Source: JAIVJN01 sp036732565
GTDB taxonomy: Bacteria > Acidobacteriota > Vicinamibacteria > Vicinamibacterales > UBA2999
Direction: 5' to 3'
Length of the DNA: 8,722 bases
NCBI GenBank assembly: GCA_036732565.1
Contig: DAINCF010000293.1
Coordinates: 1-8,722 of the forward strand
Shown here: positions 1 to 7,381 of the stretch, one piece after another
Numbering within the stretch: position 1 is the stretch's first letter
Layout: every line of letters begins with the position of its first letter
The notes under the pieces: model-generated
What the model saw: only the letters and a program-made list of their open reading frames with translations
Told to the model about the DNA's origin: nothing
The model's database searches: none
Position numbers and translations under genes: made by a program

Positions 1-1
1 G

Positions 2-604
2 CGCACCACCTACACCGTCGGCCGCGCCAGCTGCGAGCCCCCGCCGGATCCGGGCATGAGTGTGCCGAGCTGCGCGCTCGAAGTCGACATGCGCTCAACG
101 CGCAAGGAAACGCTCGATGACATGCGCAATACCATCGAGCCCATGTTCCAGGCCGGCGTGTCCGCCGAAAACGCGAGGCATGGTCGCAAGGATGGTAGCG
201 ATGAAGCCATCAGCCTCGAGCTGATGTGGTTCGGTCTGCGGCCGGCCTTCGTGGCGGACAGCGTTGATAACGCCGCGGTCCACGCAGGACTTCAGTCGGG
301 CATCCAGCTGGGCGCGATCAGCTCACCGATGGTCGGCACCGGCTCGGGCAGCCTGAATGACAACGTCCCCGCGCACACCGGCGTCCCGACCTATCAATTC
401 AGCCTGGCGTCCTCGGCCGCCGGCGCGGGCGGACATGCCTTCTGGGAGTGGGGCACGCGCGGCGCACCCGCTACCGAAGTGTCGCGCATGCATCGCGTAC
501 TCACGGCGGCGTTGATCGTGTCGGGGTTCCACGCTGCGGATGGCACAGTCGTGCAACCATCCATCGGCCCGATTGGCAAGCGGACGCGAGAAGTCGTCCG
601 ATAA
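2..604 (+). CDS. M20-family metallopeptidase, C-terminal part (cut by the window edge)
   Basis: The frame is open from the first complete codon of the window, so the start lies upstream and only about 200 C-terminal residues are visible. The first 30 or so read as the end of an M20 dimerisation domain followed by its closing strand (ALEVDMRS), which leads back into the catalytic half. Further on, GTGSGSLNDNVPAHTGVP matches the usual 'GSTDSN-IP-GIP' segment. GGHAFWEW (His at bases 434-436) matches the GGxxHSxDEW motif, whose His is a metal ligand in the family. M20 enzymes are di-zinc amidohydrolases that cut peptides or N-acyl amino acids (PepT/DapE/ArgE/CPG2 relatives); the substrate cannot be told here. 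The N-terminal catalytic half, and any signal peptide, are outside the window. The small gene at 622 follows after 17 bases, so the two are probably one transcript. Family call is good, substrate unknown. Confidence 0.85.
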   Translation, partial: RTTYTVGRASCEPPPDPGMSVPSCALEVDMRSTRKETLDDMRNTIEPMFQAGVSAENARHGRKDGSDEAISLELMWFGLRPAFVADSVDNAAVHAGLQSGIQLGAISSPMVGTGSGSLNDNVPAHTGVPTYQFSLASSAAGAGGHAFWEWGTRGAPATEVSRMHRVLTAALIVSGFHAADGTVVQPSIGPIGKRTREVVR

Positions 605-621
605 CTCTGGAGCATTCGATC

Positions 622-1059
622 GTGAAGCGCCTGATTTATCCGCTCGCATTCGTCGTCGGCGTCGCCGCGGCCGGCACGCCCGCCTTCGCCCAGCCGTCAG
701 GAGGATTGCGCGTCGAGTTCCAGGGACCTGGTGGCCACAGTTACGGCAGCTATGGACGCGTCAGTGCCCTGCATGCCGCCGCCCGTGCCGTCATCCTGAT
801 TCAACAGGCATTGCCCGCCGGCAGCTACCAGATCACAAACCTGACCGGTGGCAACTCAGTCAATGCGATCGCGTCGGACGGTCTCATCGAACTGAAGTTG
901 ACGGCCACAAATGCCGCTGCGTACGAGGCGCTCGTGACTGCGGTAACGAAGGCCGCGGCTGAAGGCGCTGCAGCTGAGAATGCGTTTCGCGGCGTGAAGA
1001 CTGGCGACCTGACAGGCGGCGCCCCGGCCACGGTCAGGTCCAGCGTCACACAATTCTGA
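622..1059 (+). CDS. Small secreted protein resembling a stand-alone M20 dimerisation domain
   Basis: The protein has 145 residues, with a GTG start at 622 preceded by GGAG at 609-612. Residues 1-23 form a clear signal peptide: basic start (KR), hydrophobic core and an AFA cleavage site before QPSGG, so it is probably exported. The mature part contains RVEFQGPGGHSYG (about residues 30-42), TGGNSVNAIA (75-84), LIELKL (88-93) and a helix ending AAAENAFRG. These match, in order, the M20 lid domain: 'GPGGHS' with its substrate-contacting His (His39 here), the 'GGTSVNSIP' turn, the closing 'MEVDMRS' strand and the following helix. The adjacent upstream peptidase has the same tail pattern (SAENARHGRKDG against AAENAFRGVKTG). 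No metal-binding catalytic half is present, so it should not be a peptidase itself. It could partner or modulate the upstream enzyme, or be a diverged duplicate of that domain. The gene and its export signal are well supported; the function is inference. Confidence 0.8.
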   Translation: MKRLIYPLAFVVGVAAAGTPAFAQPSGGLRVEFQGPGGHSYGSYGRVSALHAAARAVILIQQALPAGSYQITNLTGGNSVNAIASDGLIELKLTATNAAAYEALVTAVTKAAAEGAAAENAFRGVKTGDLTGGAPATVRSSVTQF

Positions 1060-1551
1060 AGTCGGTCACGATCCTGTCGATTCCGCATCGAAGGGAAATT
1101 CTCGCTGGTTCCAGCTCGCGAAATTTAGGCTCACCGAATCTCGAAGGCCGAAAGAAGCGGTCATCCGCGGGCGTTCAACAGATCAGAGGGAGTGTGTGGC
1201 ATTGCAGGGACGAGTCATGCTGCGGTGACCAACCAGCTGCGAATTCCGTCCCTGACGCCCAGCTAGCTCTTCCGCAAGGCACACACCCGCCCCTACTTGG
1301 TATGAACGCAAGGCGCTCAGTGCCTCCATATCGCGATGCACGGTGCGCCCAGAGACGGCAAGCCGCTCAGCCAGCGCCCGGCCCGTCAGTTTGCCGTGAG
1401 CCTGGAGCAGCAGCAGGCGCAAAGCAGCCGTTCGGCTTTCATCTAGTTATTTGCGAGACTCGCGTCATTGTGAAAGGTGGTGTCATATATCAGGGCCCAT
1501 ATTGCGGCCGGTACGGAAATGCGTCCGTAGCGCTATCCAGAGGAGTTCAGC
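1060..1551. other. Gene-poor stretch between the M20 unit and the DinB gene
   Basis: Between the stop at 1059 and the GTG at 1552 I find no intact gene. Bases 1060-1182 hold nothing I recognise, including no convincing terminator hairpin with a T-run after the small secreted gene. Bases 1183-1442 hold the broken regulator stub annotated separately on the minus strand. Bases 1443-1551 separate that stub from the DinB start and must contain the DinB promoter. The AT-rich TCATATAT at 1483-1490 is the likeliest core, but I could not pair it with a properly spaced -35 element. Confidence 0.6.
1183..1442 (-). pseudogene. N-terminal stub of a DeoR/YafY (WYL)-type transcriptional regulator
   Basis: Read on the minus strand, an ATG at 1442-1440 begins MKAERLL, the typical start of YafY-like regulators. 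The frame is then lost: the continuation (RLLLLQAHGK, then LTGRALAERLAVSGRTVHRDMEALSA) lies in another frame entered at the TTG at 1422. Restoring one base between the two parts gives the exact length expected for the family, so this looks like a single-base deletion. The recovered part is a winged helix-turn-helix DNA-binding domain. After ALSA the similarity fades, and the frame stops near 1183 without the roughly 200-residue WYL effector domain that intact members carry. The stub sits head to head with the DinB gene, an arrangement often seen for this kind of regulator, so it may once have controlled that gene. The alternative, a real 79-residue protein starting at TTG, seems unlikely. Confidence 0.65.
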
Positions 1552-2058
1552 GTGGTTTCTGAGACCCCCTATTCCCCTCTCGTCATCAGGCCCGACGAGC
1601 TGCTCGAGCACTGGCAAGGGCACCGGCGGCTGACCCGGCGAGTCATCCAGGCGTTCCCCGAAGGCGACCTATTTCGTTTCTCGGTCGGCGGGATGCGCCC
1701 GTGCGCGGCCCTGGCGTTGGAGATGATCTCAATGGCGAGCGCCGGCATCCGCGGACTGGCCACGCGACAATGGACACCGATCGACGAGCTTGCGCACCAC
1801 TCGAACGCGCCCGCTCCGACGACGAAGGCTGAGATTCTTCGGCTCTGGGATGAGGTGACCGATCAAATAGGCGCGCTGTGGCCGCAGGTACCAGCGCAGC
1901 GCTTCGACGAGATCGATACCGCGTTCGGTCAGTACGAGGGGCGCGTCTCCGGGCTGTTCCTGTACTGGATCGACAATGAGGTCCATCATCGGGGCCAGGC
2001 GTACGTGTACCTGCGGGCGCTGGGAATCGAGCCGCCGCCGTTCTACGACCGGAGCTGA
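1552..2058 (+). CDS. DinB-family (four-helix DinB/YfiT-like) protein
   Basis: The protein has 168 residues, normal for the family. The GTG start at 1552 has a strong AGAGGAG ribosome site at 1539-1545, six bases away. Recognisable parts are the helix around HRRLTRRVIQAFPE (24-37), FSVGGMRP (43-50) and the C-terminal block YWIDNEVHHRGQAYVYLRALGIEPPPFYDR (138-167), where HHRGQ (145-149) carries the conserved His motif of DinB helix 4. The second helix, which often supplies another metal-binding His, shows none here (CAALALEMI), as seems common in the GGMRP subgroup. Metal binding is therefore uncertain. DinB-like proteins are small four-helix proteins, some of them metal-dependent thiol transferases or hydrolases; most, like this one, have no assigned reaction. 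The divergent regulator stub upstream suggests it was once under local control. It converges with the permease gene ending at 2148. Confidence 0.88.
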   Translation: MVSETPYSPLVIRPDELLEHWQGHRRLTRRVIQAFPEGDLFRFSVGGMRPCAALALEMISMASAGIRGLATRQWTPIDELAHHSNAPAPTTKAEILRLWDEVTDQIGALWPQVPAQRFDEIDTAFGQYEGRVSGLFLYWIDNEVHHRGQAYVYLRALGIEPPPFYDRS

Positions 2059-2147
2059 TCTATCGCTGGCAGAACCGGTTCACGCCATCGATCGACCCGA
2101 CCGGCGCTCATTTCTCGATGAACCTCGCAAGGGATCCCGCGTATGCG

Positions 2148-4475
2148 TCACTCGACGCGTAGCGCGGCGACGGGATCTATGTACGCAGCGCGGCGGGCTG
2201 GAACCCATGCGGCGACGATTGCCGCAATCAACAGACAGACGGCGACCGCACCAAACGTTGGTTTGTCCACCGGCGTCGTCTCGAACAGAAAGCTCGCGAT
2301 CACCCGCGTCGACGCGGCGGCTCCGGCGAGTCCGGCAATGATGCCCACAGCAACCGGAAGCAGCACGTCGAGCACCATCGCGCGTACCACCTTTCCGGGT
2401 GTCGCACCAAACGCCACACGCACACCGATCTCCTGCGTTCGCCGTGTGACCGAGTACGCAGTGACGCCGAAAATGCCGACCAGGGCCAGTAACCACCCGA
2501 GTCCGCCCAGCAGACTGAGGAGCACGGTACGGCGCCGCGGCGTTAGCACGCGATCATCGAGTAGTTCTTCTCCTCCGCGAATGCGTCCGACAATCGCGCG
2601 CATTCCCACACCGGCCACCGCTGCGCGCATCTGCTGGGTGGCGACGGTTCTGTTGCCGAGCGGCCGCGCGACGATCCTCAGAGGCCGTGCGAATTGCCCA
2701 CTGTACCGGACAAATATCTCGGGCCGCACTGGTCGTTGCGGTCCCTCATGACGCACGTCGCCCACCACGGCAACGACTTCGTACTCGCTCTTGCCAAGGG
2801 TGATGCGGCGTCCGACCCCACGGCCGTCGGCGAACAACCGGCCCGCCGCCGTTTCGTTTACGACCGCGACCGGCGTCGACGCGTCGCTATCCGCAGGCGT
2901 CGGCAGGCGCCCGGCGCGCAGCGGCACCCCGATCGCTTCGAAGTAGCCGGGCAGGTACAGCGCCATGCCGGCTGATGTCTGATTCCCATCAACCACGAAC
3001 GAAGTCCCCGTCGATGTGCCGCCCAGCGGCGGGGTGTCGATGGCACCGACGGCGGCGAGAGCCGGCGCCTGCCGCAGCCGTTCGAGCAACGCGCGGTAGA
3101 ACGTGATTCCCACTTCTTCCACCGGATCCGCCGGCGTCACCTCCATCACGAGAATCGCGCGGGCATCGAGGCCGACGTCAATCGCCAAGAGGCGCGTGAA
3201 ACTCCGGAGCATGAGGCCCGCCGCGGCAAGTAGCACCATCGCCACCGCGACTTCGATGGCGATCAGCGCTTGCCCGCCGCGTCGCGACAGCGCCGACCCG
3301 TGACGCCGACCCGCGTACGCGAGTGCATCTTTGACGCTGACGCGAGACAACTTCATTGCCGGGTACAGACCAAACATCAAACCGGTTGCCACTGAGAGCG
3401 CGGCGGCGAACACCAGCACCCGTTCATTGATCGCGACCGGTGCATTCGTCGGTAACGACATCGGGATGTTCGCAATCAACGCATCTAACGTCATCCATGC
3501 AATGAACACACCGGCCGCGCCACCCACGAGCGCAATCAGCACGCTTTCCGTCAGGAGCTGTCGCACGATCGTCCATCGCGTAGCGCCAAGCGAGACCCGC
3601 ACTGCAAGCTCGGGAGTGCGCGAGGCGCCGCGCGCAATCAGCAGTCCGGCGACGTTGATGCATGCGATGAACAGAATCAGCGTGACCGCCGCGCTCAGAA
3701 TGTTGGCCGTCTGCCGATACGCTCGCGTCGTCACGTCGTACAGGGAGGTAACTACACCACTTGCGTGCGCAAGCGCCTGTGTGGCCCGTTGCAGCGTGAT
3801 GCCAGGCTGGAGCCGCGCCAACGTTTCCGTGCCTATGCCCCGCCGCTCAAACATCTGCGGCGTGAGTCGAAGCGGTCGCCACAATGCAACATCGCGATAG
3901 AAGTGCGAGGGCAGAACCCCGACAATCGTCGCGGGTGTGTTGTCGACGCGCAGCGTGCGTCCGAGTACTCCGGGATCGCCGCCGAAGCGTGTCTGCCAGA
4001 AGCTGTGGCCAAGCAACACGACCGGCGCCGCGCCCTCGTTCATCTCCGCCTCCTCGACGCCGCGGCCGATCACCGGAGAGACCCCAAACACACCGAGGTA
4101 CGCGCTGGAAATCTCACGCGCGCTGAGCTGCTCGAGCTCTGGTCCGTCGACGAGCACAGGTGCGAATACCCTGCGCCACATGCCGATGTGCGCGAACGTC
4201 GACCCCGCAGCGGCGCTCCACTCGCGCACGTCTGCCATGGACGGTCCGAGCTGGGCAACGCGACCGTCACGTTGTGTCGACTGCACGTGAATCTCGACCA
4301 TACGATCGGGATCCGGATAAGGGAGCGGCCGCAAGATCGCGGCGTCGATGACACTGAAGATCGCGGTGCCCCCGCCGATGCCGAGCGCGAGCGTTACGAT
4401 CGCGACGGCAAGAAAGCCGCGCTGTTTCGCAAGCGTGCGCGCCGCAAACCAGAGATCACGGGTGAGCCATTCCAC
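2148..4475 (-). CDS. ADOP-family MacB/FtsX-like permease (775 aa)
   Basis: This is a duplicated MacB-type permease with the layout of the acidobacterial duplicated orphan permease family (about 800 residues). There is one membrane helix at about 20-42 (LALGIGGGTAIFSVIDAAILRPLPY), a first periplasmic MacB core domain (about 50-250), four helices (about 258-282, 310-335, 353-373, 402-424), a second periplasmic domain (about 430-645) and three final helices (about 650-674, 700-722, 741-760). It ends in the typical PARRAAYIDPVAALR. The FtsX signatures LLIARGASRTPELAVRVSLGATR (278-300) and RRTQEIGVRVAFGATPGKVVR (678-698) occupy the cytoplasmic loops that contact the ATPase in MacB relatives. The GTG start at 4475 follows AGGAGG five bases upstream; the nearby ATG is out of frame. 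Known MacB proteins use ATP hydrolysis to drive periplasmic efflux pumps. Here no ATPase gene is adjacent, so partner and substrate are unknown. No break is seen. Confidence 0.92.
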   Translation of the reverse strand: MEWLTRDLWFAARTLAKQRGFLAVAIVTLALGIGGGTAIFSVIDAAILRPLPYPDPDRMVEIHVQSTQRDGRVAQLGPSMADVREWSAAAGSTFAHIGMWRRVFAPVLVDGPELEQLSAREISSAYLGVFGVSPVIGRGVEEAEMNEGAAPVVLLGHSFWQTRFGGDPGVLGRTLRVDNTPATIVGVLPSHFYRDVALWRPLRLTPQMFERRGIGTETLARLQPGITLQRATQALAHASGVVTSLYDVTTRAYRQTANILSAAVTLILFIACINVAGLLIARGASRTPELAVRVSLGATRWTIVRQLLTESVLIALVGGAAGVFIAWMTLDALIANIPMSLPTNAPVAINERVLVFAAALSVATGLMFGLYPAMKLSRVSVKDALAYAGRRHGSALSRRGGQALIAIEVAVAMVLLAAAGLMLRSFTRLLAIDVGLDARAILVMEVTPADPVEEVGITFYRALLERLRQAPALAAVGAIDTPPLGGTSTGTSFVVDGNQTSAGMALYLPGYFEAIGVPLRAGRLPTPADSDASTPVAVVNETAAGRLFADGRGVGRRITLGKSEYEVVAVVGDVRHEGPQRPVRPEIFVRYSGQFARPLRIVARPLGNRTVATQQMRAAVAGVGMRAIVGRIRGGEELLDDRVLTPRRRTVLLSLLGGLGWLLALVGIFGVTAYSVTRRTQEIGVRVAFGATPGKVVRAMVLDVLLPVAVGIIAGLAGAAASTRVIASFLFETTPVDKPTFGAVAVCLLIAAIVAAWVPARRAAYIDPVAALRVE

Positions 4476-4540
4476 ATCGCCCTCCTACGTGAGAGCCGGA
4501 AGAATACAGGGAATCGCGGGACGGACCTCGTCAGGAAGCG

Positions 4541-4568
4541 ATTGTCGCATGCTTCTACCATCGGGCAA
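4541..4568 (-). promoter_or_regulatory. Candidate promoter of the minus-strand ADOP gene
   Basis: On the minus strand, TTGCCC (4568-4563) and GACAAT (4546-4541) are separated by 16 bases, resembling -35 and -10 boxes of the main sigma factor. Transcription would begin near 4535, leaving a leader of about 60 bases before the GTG at 4475. This is a match by eye, with no support beyond spacing and position. Confidence 0.35.
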
Positions 4569-4761
4569 GCCTGACGACGATCGCCCTTCTGGGGGCAATC
4601 TTCGGGCTTATTCGGCTCAAGCGCCTGCACCGGGTCCACACACGCCGCCTTACCTGCCGGCATCGAGCAGGAAGTGCGCAGAGACGCGACCGCGATGCTC
4701 AGCGCGACTGCCGCGACACACATGCGAATCGGTCTTGCCATTCCCCGCCGCCATCACTCCA

Positions 4762-4790
4762 TTCCCGGACGCGCACAGCGGGTGCACAAT
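4762..4790 (+). promoter_or_regulatory. Candidate promoter of the plus-strand ADOP gene
   Basis: TTCCCG (4762-4767) and CACAAT (4785-4790) lie 17 bases apart, about 35 bases before the ATG at 4825. The -10 box overlaps a short inverted repeat, GCACA-A-TGTGC (4784-4794), that could serve as an operator. Both boxes are weak matches, so this is tentative. Confidence 0.25.
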
Positions 4791-4824
4791 GTGCGTATCC
4801 ATCGCGCCTTGAACGGAGTTCTTC

Positions 4825-7230
4825 ATGCCGTCCGTCCTCCGCTACGCTCATCGTCAGCTGCTCACGTCGCCGGGGTTTACCCTCGTCGCCGTGGTCAGCC
4901 TCGCGCTCGGCATTGGCGCCAACGTCGCGCTCTTCAGTGTCGTCAACTCCGTGCTCCTACGGCCGCTGCCGTATCACGAGCCCGATCGACTGGTGAGACT
5001 CGCGTCCACCAACCAAGACAACAACCTCATTCGCGTTGGGTTCTCGTATTCGCGATTCCTCGAAGTGCAGCAGCGGCAGCACGTGTTCAGCGATCTCGCG
5101 TTGTCCGCAGATAACCCGTTCACGCTGACCGGGCCCCGCGGTGATCCCGAACAGGTGATTGGCCTGCACGCCTCGGCCGCGCTGTTGCCGACGCTCGGGC
5201 TGGAGCCGATCATCGGCCGCAACTTTTCGGCGGTTGAAGATCGCCCCGGCGGCCCACGCGTCGTGCTGATCGGCCAGCAGATGTGGCAGCAGCGCTTCAA
5301 CCGCAATGCGGCGGTGCTCGGTCAGGCGCTGACGCTCGACGGCGCGCCCTACACGATTGTCGGCGTGCTCCCCGAAGCGGCAACGGCGTTTCCGCTCAAT
5401 CAACAGCAGATCTGGATGCCGCGTCCCGCCGAAGTGCCCTATCTCCAAGCGCTGCAGGGCGGCGGCTACTGGTTCCAGGCGATCGCGCGGCTGAAACCGG
5501 GCGTCTCGCTCGAGCAGGCGCGCGCGGCGATGAACGTGATCGCGGCCGGCTACCGGACGGCGCACCCGGGAAACGTCGACGCACCCTCGACGATCGAGCT
5601 CATGCCGCTCCTGGAAGACGCGGTGGGCGCGCAGCGGGAGAGTTATCTCCTGGTCTTTGGCGCGGTGGCGTGCGTGCTGCTGATCGCATGCGCAAACATC
5701 GCCAACCTGCTGCTCGCGCGCTTTGCGGCGAGACGCCGCGAGATCGCGGCACGGTTCGCGCTCGGCGCGAGCCGCGTGGAAGTCGTGCGGCAGCTCGTCT
5801 CGGAAAGCATGCTGCTCGCGGTGTTTGGCGGCGCCCTCGGACTGCTGCTCGCCGAGGGGGCGCTGCGCGCGCTGGTCGCCTTCGGCGTGGACCTGATTCC
5901 GCGCGTCGCTGAAATCAGGATCGATCCCATTGCCCTCGGCTTCACGTTGGCGGCGACGCTCGTGACCGGTCTCTTGATTGGCCTGCTCCCCGCGCTGCAG
6001 GCCTCGGGTGTCAACGTCCTCGACGCGCTGAAGGCAGTGGGCCCAGGATCGGTCGGATCAGGCCGTCATCTTCGTTCCGCCTTGCTGGTGGTCGAAGTCT
6101 CGTTGTCGCTGGTGCTCCTGATCGCCGCCGGGTTGCTGCTGACCAGCTTCGCGCGGCTGCAGCGCGTCGACCCCGGCTTCGAGCCAGGGGGCGTGTTCAC
6201 CGCTCAGATCGCGTTGCCGCGGCATTACTCACCCGCCAAGGTCATGGAGTTCTACGAGCAGTTCTCTCAACGCCTCGCGATGCTGCCCGGCGTATCCTCT
6301 GCAGCGCTCAGCGAACGCGTGCCGCTGACCGGCGGCCAGACGCCGACGGTGGTGGCGGTTGCCGGCCGACCGATTCCGCCGCTGAGTGAACGCGCCACCG
6401 CGACCCGGCATGTCGTGTCGCCGCGCTACTTCAGCACGCTTGGGATTCCGCTGCGCGGGGGCCGTGACTTCGATGAGCGCGACAACACGCGCGCGCCGCA
6501 CGTCGTCATCATCAACGAAACCTTCGCGCGCAGGCATTTTCCCGGTGAGGATCCGATCGGCCGCACGCTGGTCACCGGGATGGCGCAGCGGCCGTCTCAA
6601 GTCGTTGGCGTGGTCGCTGATATCCGCGGCGAACACCTGAACACGCCCCCGGAGCCGGAATACTTCCTGCCGGTGCTGCAGCGGCCGGAGACGTCCACCA
6701 ACGTGCTGGTGCGCAGCCATCTTCCGCCCGCAGCCGTTGCGCCACTGGTGCGCGAGGCACTGCGCACAATTGATCCTGATCTGCCGCTGCTGCAGCCGAA
6801 CACGTTGACGACGCGCATCGCGCAGACGGTGGCGAATCGCAAGTTGGGGCTCGGGTTGTTGGGCGGATTCGCGGCGCTTGCGCTCGTCCTCGCGAGTCTC
6901 GGCGTCTACAGCGTGATGGCACACCTTGTGGCGTTCCGCACGACCGAGATCGGTCTCCGTATGGCGCTCGGTGCGTCACCTGCCGCCGTGATGCGCATGG
7001 TGCTCGGGCACTGCCGGCGTCTCACGCTCGTCGGTATCGCGTTCGGCATCGGCGGTGCCCTCGTCGTCTCGAAGTTGATGCAGCAGGCGCTCTTCGAAGT
7101 CGATCCGGCAGAGCCGCTCGTCTACCTCGCGCTGTCGGTCACGCTGCTGCTCGTAGCCGAGTGCGCGTCGTTCTTCCCGGCGAGGCGCGCGACGAGAATC
7201 GATCCGGTGATTGCGCTGCGGGCCGAGTGA
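4825..7230 (+). CDS. ADOP-family MacB/FtsX-like permease (801 aa)
   Basis: This is a second full-length duplicated MacB-type permease, a diverged paralogue of the one at 2148. It starts at an ATG with GGAG at 4815-4818, six bases away. Helix 1 lies at about 18-42 (VSLALGIGANVALFSVVNSVLLRPLPY), the first MacB core domain at about 45-270, helices at about 273-298, 328-350, 370-392 and 418-440, the second core domain at about 445-670, and helices at about 675-700, 731-750 and 765-785. It ends FPARRATRIDPVIALRAE. FtsX loop signatures are LLLARFAARRREIAARFALGASR (295-317) and FRTTEIGLRMALGASPAAVMR (704-724). It shows the usual ADOP features RYFSTLGIPLRGGRDF (534-549) and VVGVVADIRG (593-602). It should sit in the inner membrane; the transported substrate is unknown and no ATPase gene is next to it. 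The sequence looks intact and under coding constraint throughout. Confidence 0.94.
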   Translation: MPSVLRYAHRQLLTSPGFTLVAVVSLALGIGANVALFSVVNSVLLRPLPYHEPDRLVRLASTNQDNNLIRVGFSYSRFLEVQQRQHVFSDLALSADNPFTLTGPRGDPEQVIGLHASAALLPTLGLEPIIGRNFSAVEDRPGGPRVVLIGQQMWQQRFNRNAAVLGQALTLDGAPYTIVGVLPEAATAFPLNQQQIWMPRPAEVPYLQALQGGGYWFQAIARLKPGVSLEQARAAMNVIAAGYRTAHPGNVDAPSTIELMPLLEDAVGAQRESYLLVFGAVACVLLIACANIANLLLARFAARRREIAARFALGASRVEVVRQLVSESMLLAVFGGALGLLLAEGALRALVAFGVDLIPRVAEIRIDPIALGFTLAATLVTGLLIGLLPALQASGVNVLDALKAVGPGSVGSGRHLRSALLVVEVSLSLVLLIAAGLLLTSFARLQRVDPGFEPGGVFTAQIALPRHYSPAKVMEFYEQFSQRLAMLPGVSSAALSERVPLTGGQTPTVVAVAGRPIPPLSERATATRHVVSPRYFSTLGIPLRGGRDFDERDNTRAPHVVIINETFARRHFPGEDPIGRTLVTGMAQRPSQVVGVVADIRGEHLNTPPEPEYFLPVLQRPETSTNVLVRSHLPPAAVAPLVREALRTIDPDLPLLQPNTLTTRIAQTVANRKLGLGLLGGFAALALVLASLGVYSVMAHLVAFRTTEIGLRMALGASPAAVMRMVLGHCRRLTLVGIAFGIGGALVVSKLMQQALFEVDPAEPLVYLALSVTLLLVAECASFFPARRATRIDPVIALRAE

Positions 7231-7243
7231 AAATCGGCCTATC

Positions 7244-7257
7244 CCCGCCGGCGGGGC
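7244..7257 (+). terminator. Possible terminator hairpin after the plus-strand ADOP gene
   Basis: CCCCGCCGGCGGGG is a perfect 14-base palindrome starting 14 bases after the permease stop codon. It could form a strong GC stem, but it has no separate loop and no T-run after it, so it fits intrinsic termination only loosely. Its position is the main argument. Confidence 0.3.
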
Positions 7258-7369
7258 TGACGAGCCTCCAAGCCGCAACCGATTGTGGACCGACCAGGTA
7301 GGAGATCTTGAAAGAACTTGAAATTGCCTCACTCAAAAAGCCCACTTCGAACACTGCCGGCCAAGCGAA

Positions 7370-7381
7370 CACTTCGAAGTG
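7370..7381. repeat. Perfect 12-base palindrome
   Basis: CACTTCGAAGTG reads the same on both strands. The related string CCCACTTCGA occurs twice nearby (7341-7350 and 7573-7582), the second time directly after the second tRNA 3'-end copy. Its role is unknown; it could be a protein-binding site or a leftover of an element end. Confidence 0.5.

Larger units (their letters stand above)
4476..4824. other. Shared control region between the two divergent ADOP genes
   Basis: This 349-base stretch separates the two permease starts. I see candidate promoters in both directions, annotated separately. On the minus strand an open frame starts at 4741 with a hydrophobic, signal-peptide-like beginning (MARPIRMCVAAVALSIAVAS). 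It lacks a well-placed ribosome site, turns into low-quality sequence and runs into the start of the 775-residue permease, so I do not call it a gene. It may be the remnant of a small exported protein. I do not see a PadR-type regulator gene, which often accompanies ADOP genes. Confidence 0.6.

Noticed and set aside
448..621. Upstream extension of the small secreted protein to the ATG at 448
   Set aside because: It overlaps the end of the M20 peptidase and would bury the clear signal peptide; the GTG at 622 has a ribosome site and gives a proper signal sequence.
3765..4574. Long plus-strand frame of 269 codons opposite the minus-strand permease
   Set aside because: It lies antisense to the well-supported permease, has a charge-rich composition typical of a shadow frame in GC-rich DNA, and matches no family I know.
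5283..5912. Plus-strand frame of 209 codons inside the 801-residue permease
   Set aside because: It is rich in Arg, Ala and Gly and fully overlaps conserved permease sequence in another frame; a shadow.
6229..6924. Minus-strand frame of 231 codons opposite the second permease
   Set aside because: It is antisense to conserved MacB/FtsX sequence and has no ribosome site or recognisable domain.
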